A stretch of 64,000 nt of DNA, taken from DATMER01 sp963741305. GTDB lineage: Bacteria > Acidobacteriota > Thermoanaerobaculia > Multivoradales > UBA5704. This document shows positions 24,066 through 31,962 of this stretch, piece by piece. How positions within the stretch are numbered: position 1 is the stretch's first letter; every line of letters begins with the position of its first letter. The notes beneath the pieces were generated by a model. The model ran no database searches and was not told where the DNA came from. It worked only from the letters and a program-made list of their open reading frames with translations. The stretch covers positions 992,001 through 1,056,000 of the forward strand of contig CAVUHL010000003.1 in NCBI GenBank assembly GCA_963741305.1. Direction: 5' to 3'. A program made the position numbers and the translations under genes.

Positions 24066-26423
24066 GTGACACATCCCGTAGGTGAACGGATCAAGCGCAA
24101 CGAGGACCCGCGCCTGCTGACAGGGCGGGCGCTGTTCGTGGACGACATCAATCTGCCGGACATGGTCCACGTGGCGTTCGTCCGCAGCCCGCATGCGCAC
24201 GCGCGCATCCTCGGGATCGATGCATCGCAAGCCAAGGCGCGGGAAGGCGTATTCGGGGTCTACACCGCCGCGGACCTCGGCGACTATTGGAAGCCAGGGC
24301 CACTGCTGGTGCCGCCGCCTCCCGTCGAAGGAATGGTTTTCCACGAGCGCACGCAGGTGCCGCTGGCGAAGGACAAGATCCGCCACCTTGGCGAGCCGGT
24401 GGCCCTGGTGGTGGCCGTGTCGCGCTATGTGGCCGAGGATGCGGCCGAGGAGGTCATGGTCGACTACGAGCCGCTGCCCGCGGTAGTGGACCTGGAGAAA
24501 GCCCTGGAGCCGGGTGCTTCCCTGGTCCATGAGGATCTCGATTCGAACATGGCCGCGTACGTGCCTCAGAAGAAAGGCGACTACGAGGCCGCTCGTGCCA
24601 AGGCCGATGTCGTGATCCGCCGGCGCTTCTGGTACGACCGCGGCGCTTCGGCCGCGATCGAGAACCGCGGCGTCGTGGCCGAATGGGACACACGGGCCCA
24701 GAAGCTGACCGTTTGGGATACCACCCAGGCGCCGATCCCGGTGCGGAACGGGCTCGCGGCCATGCTCGGGCTCTCCGAGCACCAGGTGCGCCTGATCGCT
24801 CCATTCATCGGCGGCGGCTTCGGTCCCAAGATCATGATGTTCTATCCCGAAGAGGTGCTGATCCCCTGGCTCGCCATGCGTCTGGAGCGGCCGGTCAAGT
24901 GGATCGAGGACCGCGCGGAGAACTTCTACGCCACCACTCAGGAGCGCGGGCAGCTCCACGACTCGGAGATCGCCCTCACGCGGGACGGCATCATCCTCGG
25001 AGTCAAGGATTCCTTCCTCCACGATACCGGCGCCTACGATCCTTATGGGCTGACCGTGCCGCTCAACAGCCAGTGCACCGTCATGGGTCCCTACCGGGTG
25101 CCCACCTACTCCAGCGACTTCCGCGCGGTCTTCACGAACAAGACGACCGTCACCCCCTACCGTGGCGCGGGCCGGCAGCATGGCGTATTCGTGATCGAAA
25201 GGCTGATGGATCTCGCCGCGCGCCAACTGGGGATCGATCGAGTCGAGATCCGGCGGAAGAACTACCTGCGGCCGGACGAGTTCCCGCACGACCACGTGAT
25301 TATCTATCAGGATTTCGCGCCGCTCTACTACGACAGCGGCAACTACGAGCCGGTGCTCGATCAGACCCTGGAGCGGATCGGCTACGAGCGTTTCCTTCGC
25401 GAGGAGCAGCCGCGCCTCCGCTCCGAAGGGAAGACCGTCGGCATCGGGATCGTCTCCTACGTTGAAGGCACCGGCATCGGTCCGTTCGAAGGCGCCCGCG
25501 TGCAGATCCAGACCAGCGGCAAGGTGACGGTGGTGACCGGAGTCGGCACGCAGGGGCAGGGGCACTACACGGTGCTCGCCCAGATCGCGGCCGAGCAACT
25601 CTGTGTAGAGGTATCCGATGTGGACGTGGTCACGGGAGACAGCGATCAGTTCCACTGGGGAACCGGAACGTTTGCCAGCCGCGGTGCGGTCGTGGCGGGC
25701 AACGCGGTCAACGAAGCCGCGAAAAACGTGCGCGAAAAAGCACTGAAACTGGCAGCCGAGCACCTCGGCGTGACCGAAGAGGAGGTCGAGCTCCAGGACG
25801 GCAAGGCGCGTGTGAAGGCGGAGCCCGCCCGATCGATCGCTTTGGGCGAGCTGGCGAAGCTTTCCAATCCCATGCGCGGCGCGGTCAAGCCGGGCACCGA
25901 GCCGGGCCTGGAGTCCACGCGCTACTTCGGCCCGTTCCGCGGCGCTACCGCGAGCGGTTGCCACGCCATGATCGTCGAGATCGACCGCGAGACGATGCAG
26001 GTGGAGGTCAAGAAGTACGTCGTGGTCCACGACTGCGGCCGGGTGCTCAATCCGCTCCTGGTCGACGGCCAGGTCCATGGCGGCGTGGCGCAGGGGCTAG
26101 GCAACGCGTATTACGAGCAGCTCGTGTATGACGACAACGGCCAGCTTCTGAACGCGAGCTTCATGGACTTTCTGCTCCCAACGGCGCTCGACGTGCCGCG
26201 GGTGGAGGTGGGGCACGAGGAGACGGTCTCGCCGCTCAACCCGCTCGGCACCAAGGGGGCCGGCGAGGCCGGAGCCATCCCGGTCGGCGCACTCTTCGCC
26301 CAGGCCATGGAGGACGCGCTCGCGATCCCCGGCCTGGAGATCCTGGAGATCCCGCTAAAGCCCAGCCGGCTCTGGGAGCTGGCGCAATTGGCTGAGCAAT
26401 TGGTTGAGGAGACTGCTCGATGA
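24066..26423 (+). CDS. Molybdenum hydroxylase molybdopterin-binding (large) subunit
   Basis: 785-aa CoxL/xanthine-dehydrogenase-type subunit. It begins ERIKRNEDPRLLTGRALFVDDI, shows FIGGGFGPKIMMFYPEE (molybdopterin loop), and carries TPYRGAGRQHGVFVIERLMD at the active-site loop. That loop is of the AYRGAGR kind and not the AYRCSFR loop of true (form I) CO dehydrogenase, so CO oxidation is unlikely despite the Cox-like layout. Later motifs: GVGTQGQGHYTVLAQI and GTKGAGEAGAIPVGA with the catalytic-type Glu. It presumably hydroxylates an N-heterocycle or aldehyde. GTG start immediately after the cyclase stop; the CoxG gene overlaps its end by 4 bp. Confidence 0.92.
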   Translation: MTHPVGERIKRNEDPRLLTGRALFVDDINLPDMVHVAFVRSPHAHARILGIDASQAKAREGVFGVYTAADLGDYWKPGPLLVPPPPVEGMVFHERTQVPLAKDKIRHLGEPVALVVAVSRYVAEDAAEEVMVDYEPLPAVVDLEKALEPGASLVHEDLDSNMAAYVPQKKGDYEAARAKADVVIRRRFWYDRGASAAIENRGVVAEWDTRAQKLTVWDTTQAPIPVRNGLAAMLGLSEHQVRLIAPFIGGGFGPKIMMFYPEEVLIPWLAMRLERPVKWIEDRAENFYATTQERGQLHDSEIALTRDGIILGVKDSFLHDTGAYDPYGLTVPLNSQCTVMGPYRVPTYSSDFRAVFTNKTTVTPYRGAGRQHGVFVIERLMDLAARQLGIDRVEIRRKNYLRPDEFPHDHVIIYQDFAPLYYDSGNYEPVLDQTLERIGYERFLREEQPRLRSEGKTVGIGIVSYVEGTGIGPFEGARVQIQTSGKVTVVTGVGTQGQGHYTVLAQIAAEQLCVEVSDVDVVTGDSDQFHWGTGTFASRGAVVAGNAVNEAAKNVREKALKLAAEHLGVTEEEVELQDGKARVKAEPARSIALGELAKLSNPMRGAVKPGTEPGLESTRYFGPFRGATASGCHAMIVEIDRETMQVEVKKYVVVHDCGRVLNPLLVDGQVHGGVAQGLGNAYYEQLVYDDNGQLLNASFMDFLLPTALDVPRVEVGHEETVSPLNPLGTKGAGEAGAIPVGALFAQAMEDALAIPGLEILEIPLKPSRLWELAQLAEQLVEETAR

Positions 26424-27061
26424 AGCTTCAGGGCACTCACACGTTCGATGCTCCCCGCGAGCGGGTCTGGAGAGCGATACTCGATCCGGCCATTCTGGCC
26501 CGCACGCTGCCCGGCTGCCAGAAGCTGGAGCGGGTGGGAGAGAACAATTACCTGGGCGTGCTCAACGTCCAGGTAGGCCCGGTCAAAGGGCAGTTCCAGG
26601 GTACGCTCGTGCTCACGGACGTCCGCCCGCTGGAGGGCTATCACATGAAGCTCGACGGCAAGGGTCCGGCCGGCTTCATGAACGGCGAGGGCGATCTGCG
26701 CCTGACGGATGCCGGCAGCTCGACCGTGCTCACCTATGACATCGATTCGCAAGTTGGAGGCCGCGTGGCCGCCGTCGGCCAGCGGCTTCTCGAAAGCTCC
26801 TCCAAGTCGGTCGCGAGGCAGGGGCTGGAGGGGTTGGCGCGGGAGATCTCCGCCATGGGGGAATCCGAAGCTGTCGCGGCTCCGATCCCGCCCCCCGCCC
26901 AGCTTTCGCAAACCGAGCTCGCCGCCCGCGTCGCAGGCGACGTGGCCCGCGATATGGCCCGCGACCTCGTGCCGCCGGAACGGAGGCCGTGGTTGATCGG
27001 CGGCGCGCTGCTCACGGTGGCGGTTGTTATCCTTCTCTTGATGAGGGCTTGCGGAGCTTGA
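26420..27061 (+). CDS. CoxG-family SRPBCC membrane protein
   Basis: 213-aa protein. Residues 1-150 are a CoxG/SRPBCC domain (MKLQGTHTFDAPRERVWRAILDPAILARTLPGC, GVLNVQVGPVKGQFQGTL, YDIDSQVGGRVAAVGQRLLE), and the C-terminus has a transmembrane helix (WLIGGALLTVAVVILLLM). CoxG proteins dock molybdenum hydroxylases at the membrane. It is the last intact gene of the operon; its TGA shares a base with the ATG of the following degraded gene. Its presence supports a membrane-linked electron sink for the enzyme rather than a purely soluble NAD-dependent dehydrogenase. Confidence 0.92.
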   Translation: MKLQGTHTFDAPRERVWRAILDPAILARTLPGCQKLERVGENNYLGVLNVQVGPVKGQFQGTLVLTDVRPLEGYHMKLDGKGPAGFMNGEGDLRLTDAGSSTVLTYDIDSQVGGRVAAVGQRLLESSSKSVARQGLEGLAREISAMGESEAVAAPIPPPAQLSQTELAARVAGDVARDMARDLVPPERRPWLIGGALLTVAVVILLLMRACGA

Positions 27062-27796
27062 TGCGAGTGATGGAGGTGGCCCACTCCTACGATGCCACCC
27101 CGCTCCAGCCGTCTTCGGTTCAGGATCTGGACCTGCACTCCTTTAGCCACTTTCTCAGGAAGATCCGACAAGAACGCCAAGAACGTCTCCTGGAGGACTG
27201 GCGTCTCGTTTCTGATGGTCATCCTACGATCGCGGGAATCCTTCTGTTCGGCAACGATTCCCAGCAGCACCTGCCTTACGCGCAGATCAACGCCGCCCGC
27301 TTCCCAGGTACGGATTCCTCCTTCAATCCTTCAGATCGCAAGGATCTGACTGGACGGCTGCTCGAGGTGATCGATCAGGCTGAGCGCTTCCTCTACCTTC
27401 ATCTGCCCATCCCGCATGAGATCCGGGGCTTCGAGCCCGAGCCCAGGCCGGAACTGCCGAAAGAGGCGCTTCGCGAGGCGATTGTCAACGCCGTCGCTCA
27501 TCGGGACTACACGATCCGTGGCCCCGTGCGGCTCTTCATCTTTGACGACCGCATTGAGATCCACACGCCAGGCAGGCCCCCGAACGGTGTGGACGCGGAT
27601 GCCATGCTTGCCGGCGCGCACGTGGTCCGCAATCCGTGGATCTACGCTCGCCTGTCTGATGCCGGGCTCGACCCGGGCCGGAACGGGCATCCGCCGCATC
27701 GCCCGGCTGGTGCGTGAGACGACCGGCCGGGAGATTGGTCTGCGAGTCAGCGAGTCTGAAGTGCAGTTGACCATCCCCAGAAAGCCACTCGCCTAA
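27061..27796 (+). pseudogene. Degraded COG2865-type ATP-binding regulator (AlbA_2/HATPase)
   Basis: Remnant of a predicted transcriptional regulator of the AlbA_2-HATPase_c_4 type. What remains corresponds to the middle and C-terminus: HPTIAGILLFGN, then EALREAIVNAVAHRDYTIRGPVRLFIFDDRIEIHTPGRPP, then VVRNPWIYARL. The N-terminal AlbA_2 domain is missing. After about 27665 homology continues in the next frame (AGTGIRRIARLVRETTGREIGL through to the stop at 27796), so a frameshift splits the C-terminal part. The ATG overlaps the CoxG stop, so it may still be translated as a fragment. Not expected to be functional. Confidence 0.75.
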
Positions 27797-27839
27797 CTGT
27801 CCCTCATTCAGGACGCTCTCGTCATCCTGCGGCGTCGAA

Positions 27840-27860
27840 CCCACGGGTAGATACCGTGGG
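27840..27860 (+). other. Perfect hairpin upstream of the first VWA gene
   Basis: Inverted repeat CCCACGG-GTAGATA-CCGTGGG (7-bp arms, 7-nt loop) in the gap between the degraded regulator and the first VWA gene. It is not followed by a T-run. It could be a weak terminator for the molybdenum hydroxylase operon or a leader structure for the VWA genes. Confidence 0.4.
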
Positions 27861-27920
27861 CGAGCGGCGGGTGCAAGCCTTGCAGTGATGCCTCCGAGCC
27901 CGTTTGAAAGGAGGCAGTGT

Positions 27921-29840
27921 TTGACTGCAACCCGCCCCAGGCTTCGATGGATCGCAGCCCTTGCCGTGCTGTCGCTGTCAACTGGGATGGTTGCCGCCCA
28001 GACGCCCTCGGTCTCCTCTGACATCTCGGTGACCCTGGTGGAGATCCCCGTCGAGGTGACGAAGGGCGACGAGCCGGTGCGGGGGCTCACCGCGGCTGAT
28101 TTCGAGGTGAGGGAGGGCAATCGCACCCTGCCCATCGTCTCCTTTGAGATCGTCGACCTGGAGGCCCCGCCGGAGCCGGACGCTCCGTTGCCCCCTCCCG
28201 CCGCCCGCCGTCATGTCCTGTTCCTCTTCGACTTTGCCAATAGCGACCGCCCGCTGCTCGAGCAGGGCATCGCCGCCTCCCGTACGGTCCTGGCCGAGGG
28301 GCTCGACCCTCGCGACCTCGCCGGCGTGGCAGTCTACCTCCCGACCGGAGAGCTGCCGGTGCTGCTCAGCTTCACCACCGACCGTGCCGCCGCCACGCGG
28401 ACGATCGACGGCCTGGAAGCCGTGCTGAACGGCAAGGTCCCTGAAAAGGGGACTGCGCTCGATCCGTTGCGCCAGACGGGCATGGATTCCCACACGCTGG
28501 CTAACCGGATAGCGAAGATCGAAGAGCGCAACGTGGCGGCGGAGCTGCTCGCAGACCTGAACACGGGCGCCGGCAGGGGGCCCGACCTGCAGTCGGAGAT
28601 CCTCGCCCATTCGGCTGCAGTGCACCAGGCCAGCCTGGAGGACCGCGAGAGTGCCCACGTGATCACGATGGCCGATGCCATGCAGGGCCTCGTCAGGGCC
28701 CTGAGGTCCGTGGAGGGGAGGAAGTACCTGGCTTTCTTCAGCCAGGGGTTCAACCCGGGGCTCATCAACAAGGGGCCATCCATTGATTCGGCGAGCGGGA
28801 TCGGCTCCGACATCCTCAAGAAGCTCGGAGAGACGTTCGCGGAGCTGCGGCGCTCGGGCTGGGTGCTGCACGGTGTGGACATCGCGGGCGTGAAGCGCGG
28901 CTCGCTGTCTGCCGACAGCCTCTTCTACATGGCCAACGGGACCGGCGGCAAGCTGATCGAAGGGACGAACGACCTCGCCAAGGGATTTGGCCGGGCCATG
29001 CGCCGCAGCCTCCACAGCTACCTGGTGAGCGTCCAGGTGGACGACGTCGCGTTCGACGGCTCCTATCACGAGCTGGAAGTGAAGCTGCGCAGCTCGCAGA
29101 AGGGCGTTCAGCTCCATCACCGTGGCGGCTACTTCGCGCCGCTTCCGTTCAAGAACCAGGAGGACGTCCGGCGCCTCGCCGACGCGGCCCGGCTCGTGGG
29201 TGGGGAGGAGGAGAGCGACGAGCTGGGCGTCCAGGTGATCGCTGTGCCCCTGCGGTCCCGTGGTGAGATCAATCCGGTCTCGATTCTGCTGGAAGTGCAG
29301 GGGGACCGGCTCCTCACGCCCGGCTCGCCCAAGGTTGGGATCGAGGCCTATGGGTACGTGCTCGACGAGCAGGGGAGCAGCCGCGACTTCTTCGCGCAAT
29401 CCGTGGACCTGGACGTGGAGAAGGTCGGCAGCCGCCTCGCCCAGGGTGGTGTGCGCATCCTCGGCCGGCTTGACCTGCCCCCTGGAGAGCACCGGCTGCG
29501 CGTACTCGTCCGTGACCGGGCCGACGGCCGCACCTCCCTTCTCACCGTGCCGCTGAGCCTCCGCGCAGACGAGGCCCACATGGATGCTTTTTTCCTGCCG
29601 CCAGCCGGGGACCCATGGATCCTGGCCCGCCCGGTAGAGGGGGGGCTCGATCTCCGTGGCCGGTCCCTGGCGGCGGCTGCGCAGGCCACGCTGCCAGCCT
29701 CCGGCGAAGCGCAGCTTCTGATCGTGGGTCATGGCTTGACCGGTGGGGAGGCCGTGCTCGACGGTCGCCTGGGGAGCGAGCCCCGCACGCAGGCGGTCAT
29801 CTTGAGGCCTTTCCGAATCTCATCGGCCGGATCTCGCTAA
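27921..29840 (+). CDS. Secreted VWFA-related acidobacterial protein (copy 1)
   Basis: 639-aa exported protein. The signal peptide RWIAALAVLSLSTGMVAAQ is followed by the Acidobacteria-typical VWFA-related opening VTLVEIPVEVTKGDEPVRGLTAADFEVREGNRTLPI. A von Willebrand A-like domain follows (VLFLFDFAN, where the MIDAS motif is only partly kept; GRKYLAFFSQGF). The C-terminal half has beta-rich segments (HSYLVSVQVDDVAFDGSYHELEVKLR, SRDFFAQSVDLD). The start is taken as the TTG at 27921: GGAGG lies 6 nt upstream and the N-terminus then aligns with the paralogue; an ATG at 27888 has no such site. Role unknown; probably envelope adhesion or scaffolding. Confidence 0.85.
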   Translation: MTATRPRLRWIAALAVLSLSTGMVAAQTPSVSSDISVTLVEIPVEVTKGDEPVRGLTAADFEVREGNRTLPIVSFEIVDLEAPPEPDAPLPPPAARRHVLFLFDFANSDRPLLEQGIAASRTVLAEGLDPRDLAGVAVYLPTGELPVLLSFTTDRAAATRTIDGLEAVLNGKVPEKGTALDPLRQTGMDSHTLANRIAKIEERNVAAELLADLNTGAGRGPDLQSEILAHSAAVHQASLEDRESAHVITMADAMQGLVRALRSVEGRKYLAFFSQGFNPGLINKGPSIDSASGIGSDILKKLGETFAELRRSGWVLHGVDIAGVKRGSLSADSLFYMANGTGGKLIEGTNDLAKGFGRAMRRSLHSYLVSVQVDDVAFDGSYHELEVKLRSSQKGVQLHHRGGYFAPLPFKNQEDVRRLADAARLVGGEEESDELGVQVIAVPLRSRGEINPVSILLEVQGDRLLTPGSPKVGIEAYGYVLDEQGSSRDFFAQSVDLDVEKVGSRLAQGGVRILGRLDLPPGEHRLRVLVRDRADGRTSLLTVPLSLRADEAHMDAFFLPPAGDPWILARPVEGGLDLRGRSLAAAAQATLPASGEAQLLIVGHGLTGGEAVLDGRLGSEPRTQAVILRPFRISSAGSR

Positions 29841-29859
29841 GCTCGAAAGGAGACATCGC

Positions 29860-31962
29860 GTGACGTCAAACCCCCGCAGGTTCCAGTGGATCGCTCTGGC
29901 CATGCTCGCTCTAGCGGCCGGCATGCTCCAGGCCCAGACGCCCACCGTCTCCACCGGCATCTCCGTGACGCTCGTCGAGATCCCGGTGGAGGTGACGAAG
30001 GACAACGAGCCGGTCCGGGGGCTCACCGCCGCCGACTTCGAGGTTTTCGAAGGGAAGCGCAGCCTGCCCATCATCTCCTTCGAGACCGTCAACCTGGAGA
30101 CCCCGCCGGACGCGGACGCACCCCCGCCGCCGCCCGCGGCGCGGCGTCATGTCCTCTTCCTCTTCGACTTCGCCCTGAGCCGTCCCGACCGGCTGCTGAG
30201 TGGCATCGCCGCCGCCCGCGAGCTGGTGGAGAAGGACCTCGACCCTCGCGACATGGTGGCGGTAGGGCTCTACCTCCCCAAGGGAGAGCTACCCCTGCTG
30301 CTCAGCTTCACCTCCGACCGCACCGCGGCCCAGCGCACCCTGGAGGGCCTGGAAGGCATGCTCACAGGCAAGATCCCCGAGGCGTCCGAGGCGTCCGACC
30401 CTCTGCGGCTGACCGGCCTCGACGCCCGCTCTCTGCTCACCCAGGTGTGGCGGGTGGACGAGCGCAACTTCGCGGGGGAGATGCTGGGGAGCCTGGGCGG
30501 CGGCAGTGGCGGCTTCCGCTGGGGCGATTTCCTGCAGAAGAACGTGCTCAGCCACTCGGCCACCCTCGAGCAGATGAACGTCGAAACCCGCCAGCGCAGC
30601 CATGTGAAGACCATGGCCGATGCGATCGACGGCCTGGCCAGGGTCCTGCGGCCGGTGGAAGGAAGAAAGTTCCTGGCCCTTTTCAGCGAGGGATTCAGCT
30701 TCAGGCTCATCGACAAGCCGTCGGGCAGCGCGCAGAACCCGAGCATGACCGGCAGCGACCTTGTCGTAAAGCTCGAGAAAATGTTCGAAGAGATGCGGCG
30801 CTCGGGCTGGGTCCTGCACGCCGTGGACATCTCGAGATCAAAGCGCCTCGCGGCCGACGGCCTCTTCTATATGGCCAACGAGACGGGCGGCAAGCTCGTG
30901 GAAGGAACGAACGACTTCGCCAAGGGCTTGGGCGGAGCCATGCGGAGCAGCGCCCACAGCTACCTGGTCAGCGTCCAGGTGGATGATGTCCCGTTCGACG
31001 GCTCCTACCACAAGCTGGAGGTCAAGCTCCGCGATGCCCGCGATGCCCGCGATGCCCGCGATGCCCGCAATGTTCCGCGCGGCACGCGGATCCATCACCG
31101 CAGCGGGTACTTCGCGCCCGTGCCGTTCCAGCAACAGGACGGCATCCAGCGGCTCGCCGACGCGGCGCGGCTGGTGGCGGGCGATGAAGAGAGCAACGAC
31201 CTGGGAGTTTCGGTCGTGGCCGTGCCGTTGGGATCCGGCGGCGAGGCCACGCCAGTGGCGGTGCTGCTGGAAGTCTCCGGTCAGAGGCTCCTCGCCCCTG
31301 GGGGTCAACGGCTCGGCATCGAGGTCTACGGCTACGCTCTCGACGAGAAAGGGAGCAGCCGCGACTTCTTCGCGCAATCCGTGGACCTGGACATGGACAA
31401 GGTCGGCAGCCGTCTCGCGGAGGGCGGAGTGCGTATCCTCGGCCGGCTGGACCTGCCCGCGGGCAACCACCGGCTGCGCGTGCTCGTCCGCGACCAGGCC
31501 AACGGGCGCACGTCGCTCCTCACCGTGCCGCTGAGCCTGCGGACGGACGAGAACCACATCGACGCCTTTTTCCTGCCGCCAGCGGGGGACCCGTGGATCC
31601 TGGTCCGCCCGGTAGAGGCGGGTTTCGAGCTCCGCGGCCGGTCCCTGGCGCCGGCCGCGCAGGCCACCCTGCCCGCCGCCGGCGAGGTGCACCTCCTGAT
31701 CTTGGGCCATGGCCTGACCGGCGAGGAGGCCGTGCTCGACGGCATCATCCTGAGCGCCGAGGGCAAGCCCATGGAGGGTGGCAAGTTGGAGCTGATGGCC
31801 GTCACGCCCGGAGAAGCGGGCGAGCCCGACATGGTGGTGGGCCGGCTGAGCGCGGGCTCGCTGCCCCCCGGCAGCTACCTCTTGGAGCTGCGGCTCGGCA
31901 ACCAGCCCCGGGCCGAGGCCGTGACCTCGCGGCCTTTCCGGGTGGCGGCGGTACCGAGGTAA
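29860..31962 (+). CDS. Secreted VWFA-related acidobacterial protein (copy 2)
   Basis: 700-aa tandem paralogue of the preceding gene, 19 bp downstream with its own AAAGGAGA ribosome site and GTG start. Same order: signal peptide (LAMLALAAGMLQAQ), VTLVEIPVEVTKDNEPVRGLTAADFEVFEG, VWA-like core (VLFLFDFALS, GRKFLALFSEGF) and C-terminal beta domains. It is longer because the C-terminus continues about 60 residues further (GIILSAEGKPMEGGKLEL, PPGSYLLELRLG). It also contains an in-frame 9-bp repeat giving DARDARDARDARN in a loop where copy 1 has only a short segment. The last 88 bp overlap the convergent hydrolase gene. Confidence 0.85.
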   Translation: MTSNPRRFQWIALAMLALAAGMLQAQTPTVSTGISVTLVEIPVEVTKDNEPVRGLTAADFEVFEGKRSLPIISFETVNLETPPDADAPPPPPAARRHVLFLFDFALSRPDRLLSGIAAARELVEKDLDPRDMVAVGLYLPKGELPLLLSFTSDRTAAQRTLEGLEGMLTGKIPEASEASDPLRLTGLDARSLLTQVWRVDERNFAGEMLGSLGGGSGGFRWGDFLQKNVLSHSATLEQMNVETRQRSHVKTMADAIDGLARVLRPVEGRKFLALFSEGFSFRLIDKPSGSAQNPSMTGSDLVVKLEKMFEEMRRSGWVLHAVDISRSKRLAADGLFYMANETGGKLVEGTNDFAKGLGGAMRSSAHSYLVSVQVDDVPFDGSYHKLEVKLRDARDARDARDARNVPRGTRIHHRSGYFAPVPFQQQDGIQRLADAARLVAGDEESNDLGVSVVAVPLGSGGEATPVAVLLEVSGQRLLAPGGQRLGIEVYGYALDEKGSSRDFFAQSVDLDMDKVGSRLAEGGVRILGRLDLPAGNHRLRVLVRDQANGRTSLLTVPLSLRTDENHIDAFFLPPAGDPWILVRPVEAGFELRGRSLAPAAQATLPAAGEVHLLILGHGLTGEEAVLDGIILSAEGKPMEGGKLELMAVTPGEAGEPDMVVGRLSAGSLPPGSYLLELRLGNQPRAEAVTSRPFRVAAVPR
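31033..31068 (+). repeat. Four in-frame 9-bp repeats in VWA copy 2
   Basis: Four perfect copies of GATGCCCGC encode Asp-Ala-Arg four times in a loop between two beta-rich segments. The first VWA paralogue lacks the expansion, so it arose after the duplication. Such a tract can gain or lose three-residue units by slippage without breaking the frame. Confidence 0.9.

Noticed and set aside
22731..26078. Very long (1115-codon) open frame antisense to the DUF1116, cyclase and Mo-subunit genes
   Set aside because: Typical of GC-rich DNA where the complement of G/C-ending codons lacks stops; the composition is His/Arg/Gly-rich without domains, while the sense genes have clear motifs.
17842..27061. 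Aerobic CO dehydrogenase (coxMSLG) operon
   Set aside because: The large subunit has the loop YRGAGR rather than the AYRCSFR loop of form I CO dehydrogenase, and the insertion of amidase, FdrA, DUF1116 and cyclase genes points to organic heterocycle chemistry.
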